A DNA stretch of 64,000 nt from positions 434,001 to 498,000 of the forward strand of contig PUDQ02000084.1 of assembly GCA_002964805.2 (NCBI GenBank), given 5' to 3'. The translations under genes and the position numbers were made by a program. Origin of the DNA: Trametes villosa. Taxonomy: Eukaryota > Basidiomycota > Agaricomycetes > Polyporales > Polyporaceae. Position 1 is the stretch's first letter, and the number at the start of each line of letters is the position of its first letter. The notes beneath the pieces are model-generated. The model ran no database searches, was not told where the DNA came from, and worked only from the letters and a program-made list of their open reading frames with translations. Shown piece by piece: positions 42,759-54,361 of this stretch.

Positions 42759-45000
42759 ATGATGCGCGACCCTGCCGCCTTCGGCCGGGTGCCTGAACGT
42801 TGGGCCGACGCAACAACGGCCAACCTGCGCGCCATCACCGACGCCGTCCTGGGTCTCGTCTTCTTATGGCTAGCCTGGAGACTGTCGCGCAGCTACATGC
42901 GAAGCTCGCCGCCCGGTCCCGCAGGCCTGCCCTTCGTCGGCGTCGCCCACCAGATTCCGGATGACAAGCAATGGCTGAAGTTCCACGAGTGGACCTTGCG
43001 TTACGGTGCGTATCCTCGGTCTTCTATCGGCGCGGCAAAGCCGCAAGTAGTACACCCGCTCACGCATGCGCTATACCTAAGGGGATGTGGTTAGCACGAC
43101 GGTAATGGGACAGCCGACGCTCATCCTAGGGTCGTTCCGCGCCGCAAATGACCTCTTAGACAGCAAAGGTACACACCTGCCTCCGCCCCCCCTGCCTGCA
43201 TCTCCAGGCAACTCACTAGCTTGCAACAGGCACAATCTATTCTGATCGCCCGGATGCAGTCATGGCAGGCGAGCTGTTAGTCCCTCCTACCACTCTTCTG
43301 CCGCGTCCCTCGCTGATGTACGGACTGCTCCCGCGCGCCGACCAGGGTGGGGTGGAACCGCGGGCTGGGCTACGCGCACGGCCCCGACAACCGGCGCTTC
43401 CGCGAGTTCCGCCGCCTGTGCCAACAGTTCATCGGAGCGCGCGCGTGCCAGAAACCGGCCATCCTCGCGATGCAGGAGGAGGAGACGCACCGGCTCATGC
43501 TGCGCTTTCTGCGCAAGCCGGAGGGCTTCTACCAGCACCCGAGGGAGTACGTGCACCTAGAGTTCAGGTTGTAAGAGCGGTGCGCTGACTTCGGGATCTC
43601 AGGTCGACGGGCGCGCTCATCCTCCGTCTGGCGTATGGGTACGAGGTCACGCGGGACCAGGCCCACGACCCGCTCGTCGAGGTCGTCCATGTCGCCATGC
43701 AGGGTTTCGCGAAGGCGTCCGAGCCCGGCGCGTTTCTTGTCGACTACTTCCCAGTCTTGCAATACGTCCCCGAGTGGATGATGCCGAACGGGGGCTTCAA
43801 GGCTATCGCGCGACGGATGCGACGGGAGCTTGACCTGATGTACGACCTGCCGTTCACGTTTGTCAAAGAGCAGATGGTCAGTAGATGTAGCGATATCAGA
43901 CATGGTTTAACTCGCTGAACACCTGTACACAGGCCGCGGGGAAGGCCCGTTCATCGTTCACCTCTGCTTACCTAGAAGAGAAGCGCACGCCTACCGCTGC
44001 GGACGAAGAGCTCATCAAGGCTGCCGCGGCTTCGCTGTATTCTGGTGAGCATCTCTACTAGGGAGATGACCGTCAGTAACACTGAACATCCCGACACGGT
44101 GTAGCCGGGGCAGACACCGTGAGCTATGCTCCCTTTTCCCGTTCGAGTCCAGCGGAATGCAGCGGCCTGACATTTCGCCCGATCAGGCGCCTTCCTCGAC
44201 GACTGCAACCATCCTGGCGATGACCCGGTGGCCGGCCGTCCAGGCGCGCGCCCAGCGCGCGCTCGACGCGGTCCTGGGAAACTCATGGATGCGCCTCCCA
44301 ACGCTCTCGGATCGCGAACGTCTCCCGTACATCCAGGCGATCGTACTCGAGGCCCTCCGCTGGAACCCCGCCGTGCCTCTCGGCCTGGCGCACAGGCTCA
44401 CGCAGGACGACGTGTACCGCGACTGGGTCATCCCGAAAGGGACGGTTGTGTGGGCGAACATCTGGTGCGAACCGCGCTAGGCTCAGGCTGCAGAGGTTGA
44501 CGGGACAACTGACCGCGAGAGAATGGCAGGTCGATGCTGCAGGATCCCAGCGTCTTCCCAGAGCCTCATGAGTTCCGCCCGGAGCGATATCTCAATGAGG
44601 ATGGGAGCCTGCGGGAGCTCGAGCGGCACGAGGACCCGTCGTTGATTGGGTTCGGGTTCGGGAGACGGTACGTCTAGTGTCCATTGACGCGTCGCCACCG
44701 CTGCAGCTGAACGCGCGCCATATAGAATTTGCCCCGGCCTGGCCTTCTCAATGAACTCGCTATTCATCAGCATGGCACACATGCTGTACCTCTTCAATAT
44801 CTCGAAGGCCGCAGATGAAAAGGGGGAAGAAATCGTACCGGAAATAGACTTCCGCGGGTTTATCAGGTTCGTCACGCAAGAAGTTCGTATGAATGTCGTT
44901 AACGTACCGTTTCAGCCACCCCGAGCCGTTCAAGTGCGATATTCGCCCGAGGTCCAAGGAAGCGGCTTCCTTGATTTTGCGCGCCACGGGCCAAGAGTAG
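42759..45000 (+). CDS. cytochrome P450 monooxygenase
   Basis: 547-aa ER-anchored heme monooxygenase of the fungal O-methylsterigmatocystin-oxidoreductase-like group. Exons 42759-43005, 43082-43168, 43230-43275, 43346-43567, 43603-43876, 43933-44044, 44105-44118, 44187-44464, 44530-44667, 44726-44866, 44916-45000. Signal anchor VLGLVFLWLAWRL, then SSPPGPAGLPFVG hinge, oxygen-activation motif AGADT (on a 14-nt exon), ExxR as EALR, FRPERY, and heme loop FGFGRRICPG with Cys. After CPG the sequence goes straight to LAFSMN: the usual two residues (R-x) of CxGRxLA are absent. The frame is kept, so the enzyme may be functional or newly decayed. The start may be either of two adjacent ATGs. Confidence 0.88.
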
Positions 45001-45374
45001 TCTCTCTTGTGAACCGCCCGAGTGGCAACCAGATATGTATATACGGGGGGCTTGAGGTCTACCCGCAGGTGTATGAGTCTGTCTTCGTTAAATGTTGTGG
45101 ATATATGCCGTTCGTTTGAACATGAGAGTGGAAAGACGCGTTTTCGGGGGAAGGCGCCCAACAGCGCCCAACCCACTCTCCACGATGTACTACTCGGAAG
45201 TTTCCGAGATTTGGATCTTACCGACATAAGGCGCCCGTGAGTGCGTGGCTCTTCTCTTCCACCACCGCGTGCTCGTACCAGCATTGCTCACGACTTCGGC
45301 CACAGTTCTTTCATATTGACACTCAAGTCTAGTGGTATCATAGGCCTCTGTTTGATACATCTGAATCGCTATCG

Positions 45375-47222
45375 ATGCCCATTAACTCAGAAGGGTTCGT
45401 CATCCGCGAGAAGGATGGCTCTGGCCGAGTGATTGCGACATACGGCACGGTAGGAGGACATTACCAAGCTATTCATTCCATTGCAGATAAGCGTAGTACC
45501 AAAGTCTGTCTATTATGATCCAACGCGAGCAACTGCAGTGCTCAACACATACACGTCACAGGTCGGGCGGCGTTGGCGCCGACTACTGAGCGACGTGTTT
45601 CTTCCCGAGGGTTATCCTTACACGGTTTCATCAGGTGCGTCCCGCCTCATCTTGTTTGTTGAGGCACTGGTCCTGAACTCCGAAGGCAGACTATCTACAG
45701 TGAGCCACGATTTTAGGATGGCGCGTTGGCATCGTTTGATGAGTCTTCCCCACAGATACCAAATTTGGAATGCAGTTCAAGCGTTCTGTAGCTCTCTCGC
45801 AGGTCTATTCGCATCTAGAGCTGTCTTGCAGGGTATGTGTAGCTCTTAATTTTTATACACATTGTTGAGGAAATTGACATTGACAAGGTCATGGCGTGGG
45901 CAATGCGTCGGCTTCCGCCACGAACGCGATCTTCTTGACCATCATTCAGGACATATTCAGCAGGTTGACCAGTAAGTGGCACTTTAAACCCCCACGGGAT
46001 CTGAGACTCGGGCTTATATATCCCGAGTAGCCATCGTCTCTGGGTACTACCTGGGAACATCCCTCTACCCCGAAGCCAAGACCTACCGTCTTCTTGCTGA
46101 CATCCTCAACGACGCTGCGCTGATCACCGACACGCTCTCGCCGCACGTCGCCCACTTCTCCTTCTCCCTCAGCTATCCCTTCCTCGTGCCAGCATCGGAC
46201 TCCTCGCTTCGGGTCATCGCGCTATGCATGAGCGGCGCGTTCCGTGCGCTTTGCGGTGCTGTCGCAGGCGGCTCTAAAGCGGCCCTGACCGTCCACTTCG
46301 CCACAGCGGGCGAGCGCCCGGGTGACGTTGGCGACCTGAGTGCAAAGGACGGTAGCAAGGAGACCGTTCTCGCACTGCTGGGCATGCTGGTCAGTCCCTA
46401 ATGTTCCGTACTCCTTTTGCGCTGACTGACCGAGACGACACAGTGCGGGAGCGTCGTACTCAACTACGTACACTCTGCGCAAGCAACGTACGTGGTGCTG
46501 TTCGGCCTGATATTCTGCCACCTCGCGTCCAATGCTGTAGCCGTGCGCGTCATCGCGATGCGTGCGTTCAACCGCCAGCGGGCTAGCATCGCCTGGAGCG
46601 CCTTCCGCGAGTCATTCGATGGTGGGTGTGCATCCCAGGAGCATTTCCGTAGTCAATGCTGATATCACTGTTCTCAGGAGACGGCAACGCGATCGCGAAG
46701 GCAGCAGTACTCGATCACATCAGCATAGCGCGCCGTGAGCGGATATTTGCCGACGGGGCGCGCATCCCTTGTTCTCCACACTCGCGGGGCGCATACGCGC
46801 ACTGTGCACTCGGCGTCGGGTTTTCGTCCCTCAAGGTGTCCCAGTCCCTCACCTCCGAGCACATCACAGCACTCCTAGGACTCTTCGCCGACGAGAAGTA
46901 CATCCTGTGGTACACCTCGGATCCTCTCCGGATCGCAGTCATACTCAAAGACGGACACGGCCCGCACGACCACCTCAAAGCGTGGGCGCATGCGCACGAG
47001 ATCGCGTCGCTCTGTGGGCCAGCGTCCCCGCGGCGTGGGTTTGAGGAGTCCCTCGGCGTAGTGCGCGACGCGTTGCGCAGGGTCTCGGCCGTGTTCCCAC
47101 TCTTCTTGGACGCGGCGCGGGAGGCGGGATGGAAGACGGAGGAGAGCGTCTTGGTGGGTGGGTCTCCGCTCACGATCGCAATAGGGGATACTGGCGCGGT
47201 CGAGAACAAGAAGGACGCCTGA
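45375..47222 (+). CDS. RUS (root UVB sensitive, DUF647) family protein
   Basis: 491-aa membrane-associated protein of the RUS1-RUS6/C16orf58 family; function outside plants is little known. Exons 45375-45449, 45487-45634, 45690-45699, 45756-45832, 45888-45971, 46031-46389, 46444-46621, 46678-47222. Family landmarks in order: VFLPEGYPYTVSSDYLQYQ, WNAVQAFCSSLAGLFASRAVL, GVGNASASATNAIFLTIIQD, RLLADILNDAALITDTLSP, ALCGAVAGGSKAALTVHFA, DLSAKDGSKETVLALLG, MRAFNRQRASI. The join between TVSS and YQIWN needs a 10-nt exon (45690-45699) that supplies D-Y-L-(Q). The N-terminal start at 45375 gives INSEGFVIREKDGSGRVIATY, typical of fungal members. Genes on either side are unrelated. Confidence 0.9.
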
Positions 47223-48575
47223 CGTGGACGATGCGGCTTGAGCGAGCCTGTGAAGGAATGTCGAGCTGCTATTTGATATGGACGGGCGGTGACTACGAAG
47301 CTGCGACATACTTGAAATTTCTTGTGCTACGGCAGGAGCATATACAAATGCGGGTAGTCAGAGTCGATGAGAGGGCCCTCCTTGCTCTCTACCACTGGCC
47401 GTCGTCGACCGGCATCATACCCTCTTTCACCGAAGCGCTCCGTGCTTCGACCGTACTCAGCTCATCCCATTAGCCCAGGCGGCTCGGTGTGCTCACCGCC
47501 CTCCACACCCTCGATTTCTCGCCATCGCCGTCAAACATGTCCAAGAACACCCACTGCAGTGGAGGAACGCCGCCCGCCGGCGCACGCACAAACTAGCTAG
47601 AGGCGTCTGCTTTGCGCGTGTCCAGCAACTCCGAGCGACATGTGGTTCGAAGTTCTCCAGTGGGACCGCGGTAGGTAGTCGCTCGTCAATCGTGCTGGGT
47701 ACCTCTGCTGTTACCAGAGGTTCCGGACCGTGGTGAACCATCACTACTATGGTAGTCCAACGTTGAACAATCAACATCGAGGGTGCAAGCATTTCCTGTA
47801 CACCCACGCCCAGGGAATTGGAGCTTCAGTACTGAGCTGATAGCGCTAAACATGAGAAGTCAGACGTACATTTAATACAAACAATACATCGGATATAGTC
47901 TTGCTGGGATGGCCATCAGCGAGCGCGGGTCTCCGCTGGTCGACTCCGAGACGACCACCAGATGCATAGTCCAGAATGCCGGATTTCCGGGAGTGTCGGC
48001 GACATGGACGAGCTGCCCGAAGGGGGTAAGCAACACGTCAGAAAATCAATGAAATGATCGTTCGATCGATGATTTCGCTCGATGACATCGCGGCAGGCGG
48101 CCATCCTCCGCTTGGCTCGGAATTTGGAAAGCCTTTACTTCACCAATAACGGCAGGGGGCGCATGTGAGCACGCTTCAACACGCATCTGCCAAACCCTCC
48201 GCTGCGGCGCGCTCGGGGTGTCAGGCCGCAAGGGTACGGATGCAATGGGATTGCCAGCCCTGCGGAAGTTAGGTGGACGGCGGACGTCGACTGGCGTCAG
48301 TGGCGGCGGCCCATGCATGACACAGCCACGCGCACTTACGATCGTTGGGGAAAACGATGTCCTTGGCGGCTACCGCGCGGAAGAGCGTTTACCACAACGA
48401 TCAACCGAACGCGGCATGGAACACTTGCACTCCGGACAGAGCACAAACGATCTCCGGAGCCCGGACACGATGCGTGACGCCGAGCATCCCGTCGCTGCAC
48501 GTCCCCCTATAATACCCATCGCGCCGGGAGGCGCAATGCCACTTTCCCCCTCCCTCCTCCACCCAGTCTACGAAG
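47223..48575. other. intergenic region upstream of aldehyde dehydrogenase
   Basis: About 1.35 kb with no supported gene. A minus-strand frame at 47493-47807 has a few protein-like stretches (e.g. AVPLENFEPHVARSCW) but no family match or splice pattern. Confidence 0.4.
48508..48513 (+). promoter_or_regulatory. TATA-like box of the aldehyde dehydrogenase gene
   Basis: TATAAT 68 bases upstream of the ATG at 48576, in a C-rich context. Position-based assignment. Confidence 0.4.
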
Positions 48576-51068
48576 ATGTCCAACCCTGACTCTCTCACTT
48601 ACAATACCCCGGTGGAGATCGACGAGGTGCGCGCACTATATCTCTGAATAGCGCAGACTCGTAACCCCGCACACAGGTCCATGCCCGCCTCACGCAGACG
48701 TTCCACTCGGGGGCGACGCGCCCCCTCGCGTACCGGCGCAAGCAGCTCCTACAGGTCGCGCGCATGCTCCAAGACAATCACGTCGCGTTCGAGGATGCGC
48801 TCCTCGCGGACCTCAACAAGCCGCGCCTGGAGAGCACCGTCTCCGAAATCGCGCACTGCATCACCGCGGCGCTGAACGCGGTGGACAACCTCGAGACATG
48901 GGCAGCGCCCGAGCCGCGCCCGACGACGGCGGCCTGGCGCGCAGCCTGGGGTGCGACGCTCCACAAGGAACCCAAGGGCGTCGTCCTCATCATCTCGTGA
49001 GTACCCCATGGCCTCCTGCTGCCGTACACGCGCAATCTGGCGCGTCTCCACCGCCCTGAGGATCAAACTCTGTGGTGTCCATACTGGACAGCTCGGAGCT
49101 TGCCTCGTATGGGCGGCATACAGTTCAAATACGCTCGGTGTGCTAAGGACTACGCACATCAGCTCCTGACCATTGGTTGGATATGCTATGACCATTTTGA
49201 TGGTTAGAGGCGTTACTCTTGTCCAAATATAGCACTGTTCGCTCACGATGACAAGGGGTGTTCCTGCACTTCGTCTTCGGTAAGTTTAACGCACGTCGAT
49301 GAAGTGCAGGAATGCTTGCTTCTACATCCGCACAATGTCTACATGGGGTATATCAGCCTTGGCCGTATGCCTTGGGGAGACGAGTGGATATCTCACCTGC
49401 AGCGTTGTCTGCATGCCGCTCTGCCTCCTGACGGGGCGCTGCGGGTAGTTGAGTAAATGACGAATTCGCACCCCCGTCGGCCACGCTGAGGAGGGGCAAC
49501 GCTTCACCGGTATCTACAGTTTCATCGGACGTCTGCGAGCGCGCCTCTTCCTATTCCTGTTCACAGAGCGGTTAACGAAACGCCACGCGGAGAAAACGAT
49601 TTGCCTCCCTTCAAGCACCCCACCGTCAGACAGCTCCTAACTCTACCCCCACAGGCCCTGGAACTACCCGCTCGTGCTCACGGTGAACCCGCTCATCGGC
49701 GCGATCGCAGCCGGCTGCCCCACCGCGCTCAAGCCGTCCGAGCTCGTCCCCGCCTTCTCCTTGCTCCTCGCCACGCTCGTCCCGCGCTACCTCGACCCCG
49801 CCGCGTACGCCGTGATCAAGGGCGGCGTGCCCGAGACGACGCACGTCCTCAGCCTCCGCTGGGGCCACATCCTCTACACGGGCAACAGCCGCGTCGGGCG
49901 CGTCGTCGCGGCCGCCGCCGCGCAGCACCTCACGCCCGTCACGCTCGAGCTCGGGGGCAAGTCCGCGGTGGCGATCGCGGACGACGCGGACCTGCGCCTC
50001 GCGGCGCGCCGCGTGCTCCACGGGAAGATCCAGAACGCGGGCCAGCTGTGCGTGAGCCCGGACTACGCGCTCGTGTCGCGCGGCCGGGTGGACGCGTTTG
50101 TGGAGGCGCTAAAGGCGGCGTATGAGGAGTTTTGGCCGGCGGGCGAGCACCCGCTCACGGGGAGTGTGCCGATCAGCGATATTGTCAACCCGAGGCATCA
50201 TGCGCGACTGGTTGATTTGTTGAAGCGGACGAAGGGGAAGGTCGTACTCGGCGGAGAGGTCCACGAGGACAAGAGCATCTCGCCGACGGTGTTCAGGGAC
50301 GTCTCGGAAGACGATATCCTCATGGAAGAGTGAGCATAATGCCGCACATCCCTGACATATTCGGACTCACTGGTGTTGGCGTGTGTGGCGGTATCTTCGC
50401 TCAGGGAGATCTTTGGACCTTTCCTTCCCATCGTCGCTGTGGACGACATAGACCACGCCGTCCGCGTGATTAACTCCAAGTAAGCCTTGCTTTCGAGTCC
50501 CAAACATGATGACTGCTAACATCATTGGTTTAGACCAGCGCCGCTGGTTATTTATCTGTTCACGAATCAAGAAGAGCTCAGGGAGAAGTGTGAGCAACAC
50601 GACGCACCCGGATGTATGCGCCTTGGCTAACGCAAGTGGTAGTCCTCCTGCAGACGCAGAGCGGGCAGCTGGTTCAGAACGACGTCGTTATGCAGCTTGC
50701 TGGTGAGTGGACTTGATACGATGACTGGGGAAGTACTCACCTTCCGCGCAGTGCACGAGCTGCCGTTCGGAGGCCAGGGAGAATCCGGATGTAAGTCCTC
50801 CATGACATTCTAACAAGATACAAAGAAATTGACGAGACGTGCAGACGGCATGTGGGCCGGCCAGCAGAGTTTCGACACGTTCACTCACTTCCGGGGATAT
50901 ATCAACATCACTGCTGAGTGCGCTCTGTTTGTGAGCTCATGGGAGGGTTTCGACACTGACCGTCTTGACAGGCAAGAACCAATCCTGCAGGGAAGGTACC
51001 GCCCGTACACTGACGAGAAGTACCAAGCGTCCAGTGCCCCTGGCAAGGTCAAGATACCCGAGGCGTGA
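48576..51068 (+). CDS. aldehyde dehydrogenase (class 3 / fatty aldehyde dehydrogenase type)
   Basis: 481-aa NAD(P)+-dependent enzyme oxidising aldehydes to acids. Exons 48576-48626, 48677-48996, 49655-50329, 50405-50479, 50534-50589, 50643-50702, 50752-50790, 50845-50917, 50972-51068. Signature parts: HKEPKGVVLIISPWNYPL (catalytic Asn in PWN), LKPSE, YTGNSRVGRVV, general-base Glu in LELGGK, nucleophile Cys in QNAGQLC, EEEIFGPFLP, and VHELPFGGQGESGYG. The length of just under 500 residues and direct start without presequence fit the class 3 group. Intron 2 is 658 nt, about twelve times the local norm, and contains a hairpin. A 54-nt in-frame intron (50918-50971) could be mistaken for coding. 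A C-terminal membrane anchor, seen in some fatty aldehyde dehydrogenases, is absent. Confidence 0.92.
49256..49317. repeat. inverted repeat inside the oversized aldehyde dehydrogenase intron
   Basis: TTCCTGCACTTC (49261-49272) and GAAGTGCAGGAA (49301-49312) are perfect 12-base inverted copies separated by 28 bases; G-T pairs and one G-C pair extend the potential RNA stem outwards. It lies mid-intron. Confidence 0.75.
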
Positions 51069-51244
51069 TCCGCTGAGGTGTGGACGAGCGTGTTTGGATA
51101 CGTACTAGCTTATGTTGTAAGATAACTTGCGCCGTGTTCTCCATGGCAGACGTTTGGGTATCTCGGGGTGCATGTAATAGGCCAGTAACCCAGAGTCGCA
51201 TTATAAGGGAAGCAGTACATATATTGGGGCGAGCCTGGTGGGGA

Positions 51245-51971
51245 TCAGACGCTTTTCGACTTGGGCACCCTGGGCGGGCGCAAGACGTTTCCTCTGCATA
51301 ACACAAACCGTCAGCGCAGGCATGACCCGCCGGAACGCACACACGCACCTATGCAACACCGCCAACTTGTGCACGCTCGCCTTCTGCTCCAGCACCTTGC
51401 TCTTCCCGGTGAGCACCGCGACGACTTCGCGCGCAAAGCGCTCCGGCATCTGCTTCCCACCCTTCTTCTTGCTCGCCTCGAGCATCCACTCGATCGCCGT
51501 GCGCGCGCGCTGGCGCTCGCTCAGCGGCGTCGGGAACACGTACTGCTTCGCCGCGCGCTTGAACTGCAGGCAGCGCAGGAGCGGCGCCGCGGCGACGACC
51601 GCGTCCCGCAGGAGCGGCAGCGGCGCCTGCCCCGTGAACGCGTGCAGGTGCAGCAGCATCTGGCTCGTCGCACGCGCCGCCTCGTGCCGCTTGCCGTCGT
51701 TCATGACGAGGGACGTGAAGAGGTGCAGGAGCGGGTCCTCGGCCGGCGGGATGTGGATGGACGCGGTCGATGTGGGTTCGGGTGTCCGAGCGAGGGAGGA
51801 GCTGCTAGCGATGGCGGATGGTGTGGGCAGGTCGAGGGGGGAGAGAATGTCGCCTGCGCTGGACTCTGCTGCCGTCGAAGCATCCGGGGCTGCGCTGTCG
51901 GTCAGCGTGCGGACGTGGGGGGTGCGACGAAGCGACAGCCTCGGCACAGCGCGTCGGAAGCTTGCAAGCAT
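51245..51971 (-). CDS. mitochondrial small-subunit ribosomal protein uS7m
   Basis: 223-aa mitochondrial ribosomal protein S7, an rRNA-binding head protein of the small subunit. Exons 51349-51971 and 51245-51293, intron GTGCGT..CAG. The N-terminus MLASFRRAVPRLSLRRTPHVR is an Arg-rich, acid-free targeting sequence. The S7 core begins at DPLLHLFTSLVMNDGKRHEA and continues through ERQRARTAIEWMLEASKK, MPERFAREVVAVL and a C-terminal HRGNVLRPPR. An in-frame ATG at 52064 would add 31 residues that are less presequence-like, so 51971 is preferred. The intron splits the H-R codon pair just before the basic tail. Confidence 0.92.
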
Positions 51972-52249
51972 CGCCAGAGAGGAGCGCGTCGTCGAGAAGC
52001 GGGAAGAGGCGGAAGATACGAGCAGCAGCCCGCCGTCGTTGCGAGAAGTGGACAAGTCGAGCAAACAAGCGCTCGGCGGCTAGAATTTGGATTCTAGCAA
52101 GGGCGTCTAATTCGACCATGGTCTCCCCGTCTACGATGTCCAGAGAGTGGTATACAAATAGCAGGGTGTATAATAGCAGTACCTTATAGTCCGATTATAA
52201 GAATAGACAGCACGGTCGACATACTCAGGCCTCAAGGTCTCGAGGTCTC

Positions 52250-53877
52250 TTAGATACGAGGCGAATGACGCGGGGAGTTACTGTGGCTGCGCGACCCATT
52301 CCTCCGCTCCCCAGACCGTAAATGTGTCCGCTCATCCGCCTCGAGCTCGTCGTCCTCCGCGCCCTCGTGCAGCATGTTCAGGCCCACGCCACGCCCTACC
52401 GCCTCCCCATCCTCGTAGTCGTCCTCCTCGAACGCGTTAAATAGCGTCTGCGTCTGATTCCGGTAGAGCGAGCTGCGCCGCCCGTGCGCCGGCGACCACG
52501 GCACACCGTGGTGCGACCCGCCGATGGGCGTGCCCGCTGCACCGTTCCAGCCGTCGATCGACATGCGCCCGGAGATGCTCAGGCGCGGATTCATCAAGCC
52601 GGCCTGGAGGGCAGAGTGGTGAGGGAGAGGCTCGGCAGTGGGGTCGGGCTTGCGCGAGATTTCGAGGAGATGCACGCCCAGGAAGGTCGTGACGAACCCA
52701 GCCAGGAGCGATATCGAGTTCGCGGGGTCGTCAGTGTTGAAACCCTGGAAGAGGATGACGGAGGCGACAATCGTCGCGGTCGAGAAACCGACGTAGTACA
52801 TCGGGTTTACCCTAGTATAAGGGAACGATTAGACAGGAGCAGGAGCAGGAGTGGGAGTGGGAGTATGCAGACGTACACGTTTGTGGAGAACGTGTCGAGG
52901 GCCTTGTTGAAGTAGTTCATCTGCACGAGGATGCATACGACAACGGTGATGCCGAACACATACGTGCTTGGATGCGAGAACTGGTTGTGTCCGGCGATGG
53001 TGAGCTTGACGGCGACGCCGAAGCCCTTGATGGCCATGACCGAGACGGATCCAACGAGCGAGCAGATAGAGATGTACACCACTGGGTTCGTTCGCCCGTA
53101 CTTGGGCACTACAGCGTATATCATGACCAGGCTGAAGACGAGGACCGTGAAGCAATACATCATAAAGCCTGTGCGGCATCGTGATCAAATAGAACCGTAC
53201 GCGAGGCGGGGCACGAGAACGTACCTGGATGCAGAGCATAGTGCAGGATTTCATCCACGGTTTGCACGTCCTTGTCCGGAGGGGCGTGCAGCACAATTAT
53301 AAGGGAACCCAGTAGACATAACGAGCAACCAACACGCCCAAGATGGCCGAGCTCTTCGTCGAGGAGGAAGGACGCGAGGATAGCGCTACGCAATTGGGAA
53401 TAAGTCGTAGAGCAGCGTGTTGGCAGGGACGGGACGTACCCAATAATTACACTGAGCGCGCCAAGAGGCGTAACGAGTATTGCAGGTGCGAAGGTATAGG
53501 CGGCGAAGTTTGCGACTTGGGATAGCACTTAGACGCAGAGCTCTAGGTGGAGAGAAGATGCGCACACACTTTCACCAATGATTACTGGCCAAAGGCGTAT
53601 AAGACCCTCTGGAAGCAGCAGGGATATCGGCCGGACTCACATGTTGACATGCCCGCCCACCACAGCGGGTTCTTAAAATAAGCATAGTTCTCTGATGCGG
53701 AGGCGTATGCCGAGTCGCTTGCTTGATTCAAACCCTGCACGGCGATAGCTGAGGAACTCCGAGAGAGGAGGCAGTTGTGCAAGGCAGGCGTACCTTTTTC
53801 GTGAGGATGAAGCTCGTTCCGATAGCCAATGAGCTGGAGACGGCAAGCGACAGCCCGATGTACTTGTCCTCAACCAT
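52250..53877 (-). CDS. NIPA-family magnesium transporter
   Basis: 426-aa polytopic membrane protein of the NIPA/DUF803 family (Mg2+ transport; plasma membrane or endosomes). Exons 53794-53877, 53641-53734, 53440-53527, 53225-53385, 52877-53168, 52250-52811; all phases close. About nine hydrophobic segments. Signature stretches: MVEDKYIGLSLAVSSSLAIG, TKKGLNQASDSAYASASENY, NPLWWAGM, VANFAAYTFAPAILVTPLGA, SFLLDEELGHLGRVGC, LIIVLHAPPDK, VVYISICSLVGSVSVMAIKG and NVVNPMYYVGFSTATIVAS. The last ~110 residues are a hydrophilic Ser/Arg-rich tail, normal in fungal members. The second intron (53528-53640) is 113 nt, longer than its neighbours, and its acceptor TCTAAG is the least certain junction. Divergent from aminopeptidase P. 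Confidence 0.88.
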
Positions 53878-54361
53878 CGTGGGGTTCCCTAAGATGAGAA
53901 GCGAGTTGCAGTGTAGATGTGAAGCAAGAATGAGCGTGGAAGGGCCGATGTATAGGCCCGGTGTATTCTAGGACAGTCCGAAGTCGTGCAGGAGGAAAGA
54001 GACAAGCCCAGCTTCAGCCTGAGCCCCGCAGATGCGCTAGACTGTCGTTGGCAGATCGGAGGTCGTTGCAATGAACGACAAGGGCGGGGGCGAGGATGCA
54101 GGGCGAAAGCAAGACGGACTTTCGTGGCACGCTGCTCGCGCGCGCGTCCACGCCGCGGGTCTCGCGATCGTCCTCTCGTCCCGGTTATCCGGACGCCCAG
54201 TGCACGCCCTCCCGCTCTCTCCGCGCGCGACTCGAATGCTCAGAGTCGTGGCTGCTCTCCGGGCCGCCGTCGCTCCTCTTTCTCCCCCACGCGCACGAAC
54301 AGCTCCGTCCGTGCTCTGTGAGACGTCTACCTCTGCGCGATTCCGACGATTCTGCGGCACC

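Noticed and set aside
50918..50971. Open frame continuing through the aldehyde dehydrogenase C-terminus
   Set aside because: This is a 54-nt GTGCGC..CTGAC..ACAG intron whose length is a multiple of three; removing it gives the family-like spacing to RYRPYTDEK.
28337..51068. Secondary-metabolite gene cluster (reductases, FAD oxidase, P450, aldehyde dehydrogenase)
   Set aside because: No polyketide synthase, NRPS, terpene synthase, transporter or pathway regulator in the interval, and housekeeping genes are interspersed.
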